64,000 bases of DNA from Streptomyces coeruleorubidus (GTDB taxonomy: Bacteria > Actinomycetota > Actinomycetes > Streptomycetales > Streptomycetaceae): positions 6,857,001 to 6,921,000 of the forward strand of contig NZ_CP023694.1 in the NCBI RefSeq assembly GCF_008705135.1, read 5' to 3'. Positions 50,455 through 59,868 of this stretch are shown piece after piece. The notes beneath the pieces were generated by a model that was given only the letters and a program-made list of their open reading frames with translations, made no database searches and was not told where the DNA came from. Every line of letters begins with the position of its first letter. Within the stretch, counting starts at the first letter, position 1. A program made the position numbers and the translations under genes.

Positions 50455-51723
50455 CTACTCCGGTAGTGGCTGAGGGGGTTTCGGACCGGCGTAGAGACCG
50501 CTCGGGCGCATGCGCAACGGCCGCTCGCCGTACTCCTCCAGGGCGTGGGCGATCCAGCCTGCCGTACGGGCCACCGCGAAGATCGTCTCGCCCGCGGTCG
50601 GGGGCATGCCGCAGGACGTGGTGAGCACGGCGAGCGCCAGGTCGACGTTGGCGTGCAGCGGGGCGTGGCGGGCGGTGGTCTCGACGATGTCCCGGGCCGC
50701 GAGGAGAGCGGGTTCCGCGCGCGGGATTCGCTCCAGGAGGGCGAACAGGGCACGCGCGCGTGGGTCCTCGCCCGGGTAGAGCCGGTGGCCGAGTCCCGGG
50801 ATGCGGCGGCCGGCGCGCAGTTCGTCCGCGATCACGGGCGCGGCGTCGCCCTGGTCGAGCACGTCGACGAGCAGCCGGTGGGCGAGACCGCTGGCCGCGC
50901 CGTGCAGCGGGCCCTCGATCACGCCGAGTCCGGCGGAGACCGCCGCGTAGGCGTGGGCACGGGCCGACGCGGCGACGCGCACCGCGAGCGTGGAGGCCGC
51001 CAGGTCGTGGTCGACGAGGAGGGCGAGGGCGGTGTCCAGGGCGCGCAGGGACGCCTCGTCGGGGTCCTTGCGCGGCGACAGCCGGGTCCACAGGCGGTGG
51101 GCCAGGGGCCCCTCGTCGCGGCGGTCGTGTCCCGCCGGTGGCAGAGCGGCGACGAGCGTGGGAATGAGGGTGCGCGCCGTGCCGAGCACGGCGTCCTCGG
51201 ACAGGTCGTAGCGCAGCGGGTCGGCGGTCGCGGCGGCGATCGTCGCGACGCGCAGCAGGTCGGTGGGCGCGGCGTGTTCGGGCAGCGTGTCGACGGCGCG
51301 GCGCGCGACGGCGACCGAGGCGGCCGGCGCGGTGAACGTGGTGCCCGGCCGCATCCGGCCGGTCCACAGCCACTCGGCGACCTCCTCGTAGCTGTGCCGG
51401 GTGGCCAGGTCGACGGCGTCGACACCGCGGTAGTAGTAGCGGTCGCTCTCGATGAGGGTGATGCGGGTCCGTACGGACAACTCGCCGCCGGAGGGGGAAC
51501 TCCCCGCGGCATCCCGCCTGTTGCGCCGGGCGAGCGCATCGACCTCCCTGGCGTCGAAGGTGCTGCCTCGTCCGCCGGTAACCCGCCGGCTGCTGAGCTG
51601 ACCGCGGCTCACGTACGCGTACACGGTCTCCGGCTTCACGCCGAGCAGTTCGGCGGCCTCCTTGGTGCTCAGCCGCCGTTCAGCGTCGCGGGGGGAGGGT
51701 TCTTGATCGCGCATGGGGGTCAC
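50455..51723 (-). CDS. citrate-synthase-family protein with N-terminal helix-turn-helix
   Basis: A 422-aa fusion. Residues about 15-75 form an excisionase/MerR-like DNA-binding domain: LSTKEAAELLGVKPETVYAYVSRGQLSSRR. The rest is a citrate-synthase-type fold with YYYRGVDAVDLA, EGPLHGAASGLAHRLL (catalytic His region) and GLGHRLYPGEDPRA (second His). Metabolic regulator activity is plausible: the enzyme domain may sense an acyl-CoA or oxaloacetate while the helix-turn-helix binds DNA. The GTG at 51723 is preferred over the ATG at 51714. It is divergent from a second citrate-synthase-like gene, with three TTGANTCAA palindromes in the shared region. Confidence 0.88.
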   Translation of the reverse strand: MTPMRDQEPSPRDAERRLSTKEAAELLGVKPETVYAYVSRGQLSSRRVTGGRGSTFDAREVDALARRNRRDAAGSSPSGGELSVRTRITLIESDRYYYRGVDAVDLATRHSYEEVAEWLWTGRMRPGTTFTAPAASVAVARRAVDTLPEHAAPTDLLRVATIAAATADPLRYDLSEDAVLGTARTLIPTLVAALPPAGHDRRDEGPLAHRLWTRLSPRKDPDEASLRALDTALALLVDHDLAASTLAVRVAASARAHAYAAVSAGLGVIEGPLHGAASGLAHRLLVDVLDQGDAAPVIADELRAGRRIPGLGHRLYPGEDPRARALFALLERIPRAEPALLAARDIVETTARHAPLHANVDLALAVLTTSCGMPPTAGETIFAVARTAGWIAHALEEYGERPLRMRPSGLYAGPKPPQPLPE

Positions 51724-51755
51724 GGTATCCGCCTAGGGGGCCATTGACCGATACA

Positions 51756-51764
51756 TTGATTCAA
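51756..51764. promoter_or_regulatory. palindrome TTGANTCAA, copy 1
   Basis: TTGATTCAA, a 9-bp palindrome in the divergent citrate-synthase-like region. Confidence 0.65.
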
Positions 51765-51780
51765 TCAATATTGACACAAC

Positions 51781-51789
51781 TTGAGTCAA
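51781..51789. promoter_or_regulatory. palindrome TTGANTCAA, copy 2
   Basis: TTGAGTCAA, 25 bp after copy 1. A TTGACA hexamer at 51771-51776 lies between copies 1 and 2 and could be a -35 element for the plus-strand gene. Confidence 0.65.
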
Positions 51790-51799
51790 CCATGGACAG

Positions 51800-51808
51800 T
51801 TGAATCAA
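51800..51808. promoter_or_regulatory. palindrome TTGANTCAA, copy 3
   Basis: TTGAATCAA, 19 bp after copy 2 and 25 bp before the plus-strand ATG. Confidence 0.65.
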
Positions 51809-51832
51809 GTCCAGGGGTCCAGGGAGGAAGAC

Positions 51833-52993
51833 ATGTCCGTCAACAGGTCCGCAGCCGCTCTCATCGACGCACCACGGGGACTCGCCGGTGTCGTCGTCAC
51901 CGACACCCGGATCGGTGACGTCCGTGGTGTCGAGGGCTTCTACCACTACCGGCAGTACTCCGCCGTCGACCTCGCGCGGACCCGCACCTTCGAGGATGTC
52001 TGGCACCTGCTCGTACACGGCGAACTGCCGGACGCCCGGCAGAGCGCGGTCTTCGCGGCGGAGACCGCGGCGCTGCGGCGGCTGCCCGACGAGGTGCGAG
52101 CGGCCCTGCCGGTCATCGCGGCGGCCGGCGGGCGCTCCGGCCCGCTCGCCGGGATGCGCACGGCGCTGTCGCTGCTGGGCGCCGCCAAGGGCTTCCGGCC
52201 CGTGTACGACATCGAAGCCGACCGGCGCAGGCAGGACACCCTCGAGGCGGCCGCGGCCGTACCCGCGCTGCTCACGGCGCTGCACCGGCTGGGGAAAGGG
52301 CTCGAGCCGGTGGAGCCGCGCGAGGACCTGTCGTACGCAGCCAACTACCTGTACATGTTGACCGGCTCGGTGCCGGCCGAGCGGCAGGCACGGGCGATCG
52401 AGCAATACCTGATCTCAACCATTGATCACGGATTCAATGCATCAACCTTCACGGCCCGGGTCATCGCGTCGACGGGTGCGGACGTGGCGGCATGCCTCGC
52501 CGGTGCGGTGGCGGCGCTGTCGGGGCCGTTGCACGGGGGTGCGCCTAGCCGCGCGCTGGACACCCTGGACGCGATCGGTACCCCGGACCGTATCGACTCC
52601 TGGGTACGGCAGCGGGTGCTCTCCGGTGAGCGCATCATGGGCTTCGGGCACGCCATCTACCGCACGGAGGATCCGCGCTCGCGGATGCTGCGCGAGGTCG
52701 CCCAGGGATTCGGCGGTCCGCGGGTGGACTTCGCCGTGGAGGTCGAGCGGCACGTCGAGGCGATCCTGGCGGAGCTGAAGCCGGGCCGCGAACTCCACAC
52801 CAACGTCGAGTACTACGCGGGCGTGGTCATGGAGCTCTGCGGCCTGCCCCGGGAGATGTTCACACCGACATTCGCCGCCGCGCGCGCGGTGGGCTGGAGC
52901 GCCAACATCCTGGAACAGGCGGAGGACACGAAGATCATCAGGCCGGTTGCGCGCTATGTGGGACCGGCTCCGCAAGGAAGTGGGGGCGTCTGA
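51833..52993 (+). CDS. citrate synthase / methylcitrate synthase family protein
   Basis: A 386-aa citrate-synthase-family enzyme, which condenses acetyl-CoA or propionyl-CoA with oxaloacetate. Catalytic segments are SGPLHGGAPSRALD, MGFGHAIYRTEDPRS with the His, and FAVEVERHVEAI followed by LHTNVEYYAGVVM near the Asp region. DTRIGDVRGVEGFYHYR near the N-terminus is usual. The ATG at 51833 follows AGGGAGGAAG. It is shorter than type I citrate synthases, and whether citrate or methylcitrate is the product cannot be read. The divergent helix-turn-helix fusion gene probably controls it through the palindromes between them. Confidence 0.9.
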   Translation: MSVNRSAAALIDAPRGLAGVVVTDTRIGDVRGVEGFYHYRQYSAVDLARTRTFEDVWHLLVHGELPDARQSAVFAAETAALRRLPDEVRAALPVIAAAGGRSGPLAGMRTALSLLGAAKGFRPVYDIEADRRRQDTLEAAAAVPALLTALHRLGKGLEPVEPREDLSYAANYLYMLTGSVPAERQARAIEQYLISTIDHGFNASTFTARVIASTGADVAACLAGAVAALSGPLHGGAPSRALDTLDAIGTPDRIDSWVRQRVLSGERIMGFGHAIYRTEDPRSRMLREVAQGFGGPRVDFAVEVERHVEAILAELKPGRELHTNVEYYAGVVMELCGLPREMFTPTFAAARAVGWSANILEQAEDTKIIRPVARYVGPAPQGSGGV

Positions 52994-53007
52994 GTGCCTG
53001 CCGCACG

Positions 53008-53520
53008 TCACGGTGGATTGGGTGTTCCGTGGGCCTGAGATTCGCGAATGGCCTGCTCGAAGATTCGGAAGAGCCGACCCTCGTGACTGTCCGGCGAAAG
53101 GCCCTCTTTCGCGCCACGAGAAGCTTCCTAGTAGCGGTGGAACAAGGGGCTTCGGAGAAGGGTCCGAGCGTACTCGAGCAACTCTTCTTCCGTTACGTCT
53201 CCCCATTCGTAGAAGAGCAGGTAATGGCCGAAAGTGAGCTTGGCGAACAAGTGCTGGCGCACCACTTCATGCGGTTCGCTCGGATAGTCGTTCCATACAC
53301 GCGCGAGGGCGGGATCGTCCATTGCCATCTGAGTCAATGGGACGTGCAGCGCTCGAAGGTCGGCTCTTGCGCTGCGTCGTAGTTCTTCGCGGGAGGAGAT
53401 GAGTTCTTGGCGCTGTAGGGACAGCTCCTGACGCTGCAAGCGCAATTCTCGCTGCTGGAACAGCAGTGTGATCACAAGCAGGAGCAGAGCAGGCCCTGAA
53501 AAGACGGCGCTGCGTGGTGC
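53008..53520 (-). pseudogene. DUF6082 gene with in-frame amber stop and missing start
   Basis: The minus-strand frame encodes a DUF6082-type protein: a membrane span FSGPALLLLVITLLF, then a Gln/Arg/Glu-rich coiled-coil ELRLQRQELSLQRQEL, and the core DLRALHVPLTQMAMDDPALARVW with HYLLFYEWGDVTEEELLEYA. After PLFHRY a TAG at 53128-53130 interrupts the frame, which then continues EASRGAKEGLSPDSHEGRLF up to a TGA at 53008. The family has Trp in the Y-W-E position, so a TGG-to-TAG change is the likely lesion. No ATG, GTG or TTG lies upstream of the membrane span in this frame. Only the GTG at 53475 inside the span could start a shortened product. Confidence 0.75.
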
Positions 53521-53561
53521 TTCCCTGCCAGAGGTACGGGAAACCGCGCTCGAGTGCGGGA

Positions 53562-53801
53562 TCAGGCGTCCGGGATGTCCGCCTTGGTGCGGACGAGGGT
53601 TTCCCGGGTGATGATGACGATCGTTTCGTAGTCGGCTCGCGAGGCGTCTCCAGGAAGCTCGCTCTCCAACTCGGCGGTGGCTTCTGTCCCGATGACGGCG
53701 AAGTTGCCGTCGGCCAGTTCGAAGAGGTCGGGGCAGTTTGCGCCGGAAGTGCTTCCGCGTTCACGCGGGGGAATGCCGATCCGACGAACAATCAGTGTCA
53801 C
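53562..53801 (-). CDS. small acidic hypothetical protein
   Basis: A 79-aa acidic protein starting MTLIVRRIGIPPRERG and containing CPDLFELADGNFAVIGTEAT, followed by a helical DYETIVIITRETLV. Proteins with this start and centre are common in Streptomyces, often near small regulator or DUF genes, but have no known function. The GTG at 53801 has AAGGA 7 nt upstream. It overlaps the remains of the DUF6082 frame downstream and is the only intact ORF in this decaying segment. Confidence 0.7.
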   Translation of the reverse strand: MTLIVRRIGIPPRERGSTSGANCPDLFELADGNFAVIGTEATAELESELPGDASRADYETIVIITRETLVRTKADIPDA

Positions 53802-53940
53802 TGATGATCCTTAAGTGCATGGCAGAGCACGCGAATACCGGAATCCGGCGAGCGCTTGTCAGTGCGGCGCCGGCAGCTCGGTGGTGCGAACGATACTTGC
53901 GGGATCACCCGCAACTCAGGGAAGAGTAGACCCAGTTTGA

Positions 53941-54325
53941 CTACTCGTTGGCAGGTTGGTGTGTTTCGTTGTCTACCGGCGGGCTCACCCACAACCCACC
54001 ACTCGTCCGTGTCCTCGGGAGAGTTGGCCAGGGCATGAAGCCGAAGAACTCCTCGCGGTTCATGTTGCCCATGCGGTAGCTGCACAGGGCGTTCGTGTAG
54101 AGGGCGCTGGCGAAGTGGAACTGGCGGAGCTTCCTGGGCGAGACGGTCCGTCGTACGCGTCCAGCACCTCGGCCAGCTCCGGGTCGTCCATTGTCTTGCT
54201 CAGCAACTCCGAGTGATCCGTGCACGCAACGCGTGGTACGTGAGCCACCGCGCGGCCATGGCGCCGGCGGCGCTCGCGGCCAGGGCGATCCCCGCCGAGA
54301 CCATGGCGCCCAGCCGTCGCAAGCT
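53941..54325 (-). pseudogene. second DUF6082 gene, frameshifted
   Basis: Three minus-strand frames each hold a consecutive part of a DUF6082 protein. Frame one gives MVSAGIALAASAAGAMAARW then LTYHALRARI (start about 54304). Frame two gives HSELLSKTMDDPELAEVLDA then YDG. Frame three gives VSPRKLRQFHFASALYTNAL then CSYRMGNMNREEFFGFM. A further frame reads NSPEDTDEWWVVGEP, which looks like a C-terminal tail. At least two frameshifts, near 54210 and 54155, and an internal deletion near 54035 would explain this. Confidence 0.7.
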
Positions 54326-54484
54326 CGAATCCTGCGTGCCCCACCCAACGTCTGCCCGCGAGTGCTGCTGACAGTCGTTCACTTCGTCGTGATTCCCGCG
54401 GCTCGTATCCTGGGGCGGCATCCCATCCTCGTACGTGTGCCGGGAACGAGCCGGTGCACGCGTCGGCGTGAGAGAGGTCGCACG

Positions 54485-55543
54485 GTGAGCCTGCCGAGCC
54501 CGGAACCGCAGCAGATCCCGGTCGTCGTCCTGGCCGGATTCCTCGGCTCGGGAAAGACCACACTCCTCAACCACCTCCTCCACCGCAGCGGCGGCAGTCG
54601 TATCGGCGCCATCGTCAACGACTTCGGGGCCATCGAGATCGACGCGATGGCCGTGGCGGGAGCGCTCGGCGACTCGACGGTCTCGCTGGGCAACGGGTGT
54701 CTGTGCTGTGCCGTAGACGCGAGCGAGCTGGATCAGTACCTGGAACGGCTCGCGGAGCCCTCCCTCGGCATCGACGTCATCGTCATCGAGGCGAGCGGAC
54801 TGGCCGAGCCGCAGGAACTCGTGCGGATGGTGCTCGCCAGCGAGCACCCCGGGATCGTGTACGGCGGGCTCGTCGAGGTCGTCGACGCCGCCGAGTTCGA
54901 CGACACCCGGTCCAGGCACCCCGAGATCGACCGGCATCTCGCGCTGGCCGATCTCGCCGTGGTCAACAAGCTCGACCGGGCGGCGGACGGCGAACGCGTC
55001 CTCGAACTGGTCCGCTCCCTCGTCGACCGCGCCGCCGTCGTCCCGGCCTCCTACGGCCGGATCGACCCCGAGTTCCTCTTCGACTGCAGGCCGAGCGAGG
55101 AGCGCCTCGGGCAGCTGTCCTTCGACGACCTGCACGAGCACGGTACGGACGACCACGCCGAGCACCTGCACAGCGCCTACGACAGCCTGTCGTTCGTCTC
55201 GCGGGAGCCCCTCGACCCGCGCCGGCTGATGGAGTTCCTCGACAGCCGGCCCGAGGGGCTGTACCGGATCAAGGGCTATGTCGACTTCGGGCCGTACGAC
55301 GTCCTGAACCGCTACGCCGTCCATGCTGTCGGGCGGTTCCTGCGCTTCTACCCGGAGCCCTGGCCGGCCGGCGGCGAACGCCTCACCCAGCTGGTGCTCA
55401 TCGGCTCCGGCATCGACGCCTCCAGCCTCGACAAGGAACTCGGCGCGTGCAGGAGCGACGCCCCGCACGCCGACGAGCGCGGCATGTGGGGCGTCCTGAG
55501 GTACGTACAGAATCCGGAGGAGGACCCGGCAGAGCCTGCCTGA
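54485..55543 (+). CDS. CobW/COG0523-family GTPase (metal chaperone type)
   Basis: A 352-aa G3E GTPase of the CobW/YjiA group, which deliver metal ions such as zinc or cobalt. Motifs are GFLGSGKTTLLNHLL (Walker A), GNGCLCCAV (CxCC metal site), IEASGLAEPQELV and VVNKLD (G4). The C-terminal domain has LYRIKGYVDFGPYD and a Tyr/Trp-containing RFYPEPWPAGGERL. The GTG at 54485 has GAGAGG 7 nt upstream; upstream in-frame sequence runs through the DUF6082 remnant. I see no Zur box. It is convergent with parC and shares a terminator. Confidence 0.88.
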   Translation: MSLPSPEPQQIPVVVLAGFLGSGKTTLLNHLLHRSGGSRIGAIVNDFGAIEIDAMAVAGALGDSTVSLGNGCLCCAVDASELDQYLERLAEPSLGIDVIVIEASGLAEPQELVRMVLASEHPGIVYGGLVEVVDAAEFDDTRSRHPEIDRHLALADLAVVNKLDRAADGERVLELVRSLVDRAAVVPASYGRIDPEFLFDCRPSEERLGQLSFDDLHEHGTDDHAEHLHSAYDSLSFVSREPLDPRRLMEFLDSRPEGLYRIKGYVDFGPYDVLNRYAVHAVGRFLRFYPEPWPAGGERLTQLVLIGSGIDASSLDKELGACRSDAPHADERGMWGVLRYVQNPEEDPAEPA

Positions 55544-55562
55544 GCCCTCCGCCGGGGGGCTC
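55542..55562. terminator. terminator between CobW-type gene and parC
   Basis: 9-bp stem, GAGCCCTCC with GGGGGGCTC, with one G-U pair and a GCC loop. It overlaps the ends of both convergent genes. Confidence 0.6.
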
Positions 55563-58018
55563 TAGACCGGCCCCGCCACCACGGCCACCGTCTTCGCCAG
55601 GGACACACCCGAGCCGTCACGCCGCGGGTCCATCTCCGGGAGGTCGGCGGGTGTGCCGTTCTTCTGCGCGGCGAGGGCCGGGGCCGGGCCCGCCCAGGCC
55701 AGGGACAGGCAGTCCTCGCCCTTCAGGAACCGCTGGCAGCGGACGCCGCCGGTGGCGCGGCCCTTGCGCGGGTACTGGTCGAACGGGGTCATCTTGGCCG
55801 TCGTCTGCACGGAGTTGTCCAGCGTGCCCCGCGAGCCGGCGACGGTGAAGACGACGGCGTCCACCGCCGGGTCCACCGCCGTGAACGAGATGACCTTCGC
55901 GCCCTCGGTGAGCTTGATGCCGGCCACGCCGCCGGCCGGGCGGCCCTGCGGCCGGACCTGGGATGCCTGGAAACGCAGCAACTGGGCGTCGTCGGTGATG
56001 AAGACCAGGTCCTCCTCACCGGTGCGCAGCTCGACCGCGCCGACGATCCGGTCGCCCTCCTTGAGGGTGATCACCTCGAGCTCTTCCTTGTTGGCCGGGT
56101 AGTCCGGCACCACGCGCTTGACGACGCCCTGTGCCGTGCCGAGCGCCAGGCCCGGCGACGACTCGTCGAACGTCGTCAGGCACACCACCGTCTCGTCGTC
56201 CTCCAGGGAGACGAACTCCGCCAGCGGGGCGCCCCCCGCGAGGTTCGGCGTCGGCATCGACTCCGGGAGCTGGGGCAGGTCGACCACGTTCAGCCGCAGC
56301 AGCCGGCCCGTGGAGGTGACCGCGCCCACCTCGCCGCGGGCGGTGGCCGGCACCGCCGAGACGATCACGTCGTGCTTCACGCGCTTGGCACCGGCGTCCT
56401 CCGGGAACGGCTCGCCGTTCGCCGTACGGGCCAGCAGCCCCGTCGAGGACAGCAGCACCCGGCACGGGTCGTCGGCCACCTGGAGCGGCACGGCGGCGAC
56501 CGGGGCCCCGCCCGACTCCAGCAGGACCGTACGCCGGTCGGTGCCGAACTTCTTGGCGACATTGGCCAGTTCGGTGGAGACCAGCTTGCGCAGTTCCGTG
56601 TCCGAGTCGAGGATCCGGGTCAGTTCCTCGATCTCCGCGTTGAGCCGGTCCTTCTCCGCTTCCAGCTCGATGCGGTCGTACTTGGTCAGGCGGCGCAGCG
56701 GCGTGTCGAGGATGTACTGGGTCTGCACCTCGCTCAGCGAGAACTGCTCCATCAGGCGCTGCTTGGCCTGCGCGGAGTTGTCGCTGGAGCGGATGAGGCG
56801 GATGACCTCGTCGATGTCCAGCAGGGCCGTCAGCAGACCCTCGACCAGATGCAGCCGGTCGCGCTTCTTGCCGCGGCGGAACTCCGAACGCCGCCGCACG
56901 ACGTTGAAGCGGTGGTCGAGATAGACCTCCAGCAGCTCCTTCAGACCCAGCGTGAGCGGCTGGCCGTCGACCAGGGCGACGTTGTTGATGCCGAAGGACT
57001 CCTCCATCGGCGTCAGCTTGTACAGCTGCTCCAGGACCGCCTCCGGCACGAAGCCGTTCTTGATCTCGATGACCAGGCGCAGGCCGTGGGCGCGGTCGGT
57101 GAGGTCCTTGACGTCGGCGATGCCCTGGAGCTTCTTCGAGCCCACCAGGTCCTTGATCTTGGCGATCACCTTCTCCGGGCCGACCGTGAAGGGCAGCTCG
57201 GTGACCACGAGACCCTTGCGGCGGGCCGTCACGGCCTCCACGGACACCGTGGCGCGCATCTTGAACGAGCCACGGCCCGTCTCGTAGGCGTCCCGGATGC
57301 CGGACAGGCCGACGATGCGGCCGCCGGTGGGCAGGTCGGGGCCCGGGACGTGCTTCATCAGGGCGTCGAGGTCCGCGTTCGGGTACCTGATCAGGTGGCG
57401 GGCGGCGGCGATCACCTCGCGCAGGTTGTGCGGAGGCATGTTCGTGGCCATACCGACCGCGATGCCGGAGGCGCCGTTGACCAGGAGGTTCGGGAAGGCG
57501 GCCGGCAGGGCCACCGGTTCCTGCTCCTGGCCGTCGTAGTTGGGGTTGAAGTCGACGGTGTCCTCTTCGATGGACTCCGTCATCAGGCTCGTCGCCTCGG
57601 CCATCCGGCACTCGGTGTACCGCATGGCGGCCGGCGGGTCGTCGTTGCCCAGCGAACCGAAGTTGCCGTGGCCGTCGACCAGGGGGACGCGCATCGAGAA
57701 GGGCTGGGCCATGCGCACGAGGGCGTCGTAGATCGACGTGTCGCCGTGCGGGTGCAGCTTGCCCATGACCTCGCCGACGACGCGGGCGCACTTGACGTAC
57801 CCGCGCTCGGGGCGCAGGCCCATCTCGTTCATCTGGTAGACGATGCGGCGGTGCACCGGCTTGAGGCCGTCGCGCGCGTCGGGCAGGGCGCGGGAGTAGA
57901 TGACCGAGTACGCGTACTCGAGGAAGGAGCCCTGCATCTCGTCGACGACGTCGATGTCGAGGATTCTCTCCTCGTACGAGTCGTCGGGCGGCGGGGTCTT
58001 CGTGCTGCGGCGGGCCAT
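55562..58018 (-). CDS. parC: DNA topoisomerase IV subunit A (ParC)
   Basis: An 818-aa type IIA topoisomerase breakage-reunion subunit. The start segment [21 protein letters not shown] leads into [13 protein letters not shown] and the helix [18 protein letters not shown], where quinolone-resistance changes occur. The active-site Tyr is in [11 protein letters not shown]. Further down are beta-pinwheel repeats, and the chain ends in a variable tail. The ATG at 58018 has AAGGAG 9 nt upstream and gives 818 residues, as in S. coelicolor ParC. It partners ParE encoded 14 kb upstream. It differs from GyrA by the partner context and C-terminal domain. Confidence 0.96.
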   Translation of the reverse strand: MARRSTKTPPPDDSYEERILDIDVVDEMQGSFLEYAYSVIYSRALPDARDGLKPVHRRIVYQMNEMGLRPERGYVKCARVVGEVMGKLHPHGDTSIYDALVRMAQPFSMRVPLVDGHGNFGSLGNDDPPAAMRYTECRMAEATSLMTESIEEDTVDFNPNYDGQEQEPVALPAAFPNLLVNGASGIAVGMATNMPPHNLREVIAAARHLIRYPNADLDALMKHVPGPDLPTGGRIVGLSGIRDAYETGRGSFKMRATVSVEAVTARRKGLVVTELPFTVGPEKVIAKIKDLVGSKKLQGIADVKDLTDRAHGLRLVIEIKNGFVPEAVLEQLYKLTPMEESFGINNVALVDGQPLTLGLKELLEVYLDHRFNVVRRRSEFRRGKKRDRLHLVEGLLTALLDIDEVIRLIRSSDNSAQAKQRLMEQFSLSEVQTQYILDTPLRRLTKYDRIELEAEKDRLNAEIEELTRILDSDTELRKLVSTELANVAKKFGTDRRTVLLESGGAPVAAVPLQVADDPCRVLLSSTGLLARTANGEPFPEDAGAKRVKHDVIVSAVPATARGEVGAVTSTGRLLRLNVVDLPQLPESMPTPNLAGGAPLAEFVSLEDDETVVCLTTFDESSPGLALGTAQGVVKRVVPDYPANKEELEVITLKEGDRIVGAVELRTGEEDLVFITDDAQLLRFQASQVRPQGRPAGGVAGIKLTEGAKVISFTAVDPAVDAVVFTVAGSRGTLDNSVQTTAKMTPFDQYPRKGRATGGVRCQRFLKGEDCLSLAWAGPAPALAAQKNGTPADLPEMDPRRDGSGVSLAKTVAVVAGPV

Positions 58019-58467
58019 CGCTGCCGGCTCCTTGCTGAAGCGTGGAACGAGATCTGACGCCGACCATTGTGGACCGCCGCACTGACAACCGGGACCAGGA
58101 CCCTGCCCACGGCCCCACCGGCAGGGGTTCGCACACGGTCGAGGCCGCCGCTCGCCGGGCCGCAGCGGCGGCCCGGGACCCCGTCGGAGGACCGCCGTGG
58201 GCCGGCCCGCCCGCCGTCTTCCGTCCGGAGCCTCCCGGCTCCGGGCGGCCTGCCGTGCGCCGGGATGACCGTACGCGGACACCGCGGTCACCGGGCCCCG
58301 GGCGAGGCACGCCGTCACCACCGCACACCGCCCCGGCCGCTTCCCTCTCACGCTCTCCGCGTACGCCCCTCGGGAACTTCACCAGGGCCCCGCACGCTTG
58401 CATACAGTGGCAGGACTCGCCAGGAAAACCGCGGTTCGACGACCGCGCCGCGATCGAAGGGACGTAC

Positions 58468-59868
58468 ATGCCCATGGGTCACACGGCCACAGCCCAGGCA
58501 GGCTCCGGGGGCCTGACAGCGACCGAGCACCGCCTGGCCAACGGCCTGCGCGTGGTGCTCTCCGAGGACCACCTGACCCCGGTCGCGGCGGTGTGCCTCT
58601 GGTACGACGTCGGCTCGCGCCACGAAGTCAAGGGGCGTACCGGCCTGGCTCACCTTTTCGAGCACCTGATGTTCCAGGGTTCCGCCCAGGTGAAGGGCAA
58701 CGGCCACTTCGAGCTCGTCCAGGGCGCGGGCGGCTCGCTGAACGGCACCACCAGCTTCGAGCGGACCAACTACTTCGAGACCATGCCCGCCCACCAGCTC
58801 GAGCTCGCCCTCTGGCTGGAGGCCGACCGCATGGGCTCCCTGCTGGCCGCGCTCGACGACGAGTCGATGGAGAACCAGCGGGACGTCGTCAAGAACGAGC
58901 GCCGCCAGCGCTACGACAACGTCCCGTACGGCACCGCCTTCGAGAAGCTGACCGCCCTCGCCTACCCGGAGGGCCACCCCTACCACCACACCCCGATCGG
59001 CTCGATGGCCGACCTGGACGCGGCCACCCTGGAGGACGCGCGGGCGTTCTTCCGGACCTACTACGCGCCGAACAACGCCGTGCTCTCCGTGGTCGGCGAC
59101 ATCGACCCCGAGCAGACGCTGGCCTGGATCGAGAAGTACTTCGGCTCCATCCCCGGCCACGACGGCAAGCCCGCGCCCCGGGACGGCACGCTTCCGGAGA
59201 TCATCGGCGAGCAGCTGCGCGAGGTCGTCGAGGAGGAGGTCCCGGCGCGCGCCCTGATGGCCGCCTACCGGCTGCCGCACGACGGCACGCGCGCGTGCGA
59301 CGCGGCCGACCTGGCCCTCACGGTCCTCGGCGGCGGCGAGTCCTCCCGCCTGTACAACCGCCTCGTACGGCGCGACCGTACGGCCGTGGCGGCCGGTTTC
59401 GGCCTGCTGCGGCTCGCCGGGGCGCCCTCCCTGGGGTGGCTGGACGTGAAGACGTCCGGTGACGTGGAGGTCCCGGTCATCGAGTCCGCCATCGACGAGG
59501 AGCTCGCCCGCTTCGCCGAGGAGGGCCCCACGGCCGAGGAGATGGAGCGCGCCCAGGCCCAGCTGGAGCGCGAGTGGCTGGACCGGCTCGGCACGGTCGC
59601 CGGCCGCGCCGACGAACTGTGCCGGTACGCCGTTCTGTTCGGCGACCCGCAGCTCGCCCTGACCGCCGTGCAGCGCGTGCTGGAGGTGACGGCCGAGGAG
59701 GTCCAGGAGGTCGCCAAGGCCAGCCTGCGGCCCGACAACCGCGCGGTGCTCGTCTACGAGCCGATCGCCCCGGCCGACCCGGACGCCGAGAGCGCGGAAG
59801 GCACCGAAGCCCCGGAGTCCGCGGCGACCGTGGAAGCCACCGACGAGAACGAGGAGGCGGCGAAGTGA
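58468..59868 (+). CDS. M16 zinc peptidase, catalytic subunit
   Basis: A 466-aa M16-family metallopeptidase. The zinc motif LAHLFEHLMF (HxxEH) is near residue 69, and the downstream Glu of the site is expected around ENQRDVVKNERRQRYDN. The C-terminal half contains YRLPHDGTRACDAADLAL and LGGGESSRLYNRLVR. The product ends in an acidic Glu/Ala-rich tail. It lacks a signal peptide and is probably cytoplasmic. The ATG at 58468 has GAAGGGA about 7 nt upstream. Its stop overlaps the start of the second M16 gene (GTGA), so the two subunits are made together, as in MPP-beta and MPP-alpha pairs. Confidence 0.92.
   Translation: MPMGHTATAQAGSGGLTATEHRLANGLRVVLSEDHLTPVAAVCLWYDVGSRHEVKGRTGLAHLFEHLMFQGSAQVKGNGHFELVQGAGGSLNGTTSFERTNYFETMPAHQLELALWLEADRMGSLLAALDDESMENQRDVVKNERRQRYDNVPYGTAFEKLTALAYPEGHPYHHTPIGSMADLDAATLEDARAFFRTYYAPNNAVLSVVGDIDPEQTLAWIEKYFGSIPGHDGKPAPRDGTLPEIIGEQLREVVEEEVPARALMAAYRLPHDGTRACDAADLALTVLGGGESSRLYNRLVRRDRTAVAAGFGLLRLAGAPSLGWLDVKTSGDVEVPVIESAIDEELARFAEEGPTAEEMERAQAQLEREWLDRLGTVAGRADELCRYAVLFGDPQLALTAVQRVLEVTAEEVQEVAKASLRPDNRAVLVYEPIAPADPDAESAEGTEAPESAATVEATDENEEAAK

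Noticed and set aside
53029-53382. 117-codon plus-strand frame
   Set aside because: It is antisense to the DUF6082 remnant, whose family motifs are clear on the minus strand; the plus frame has no recognisable domain.
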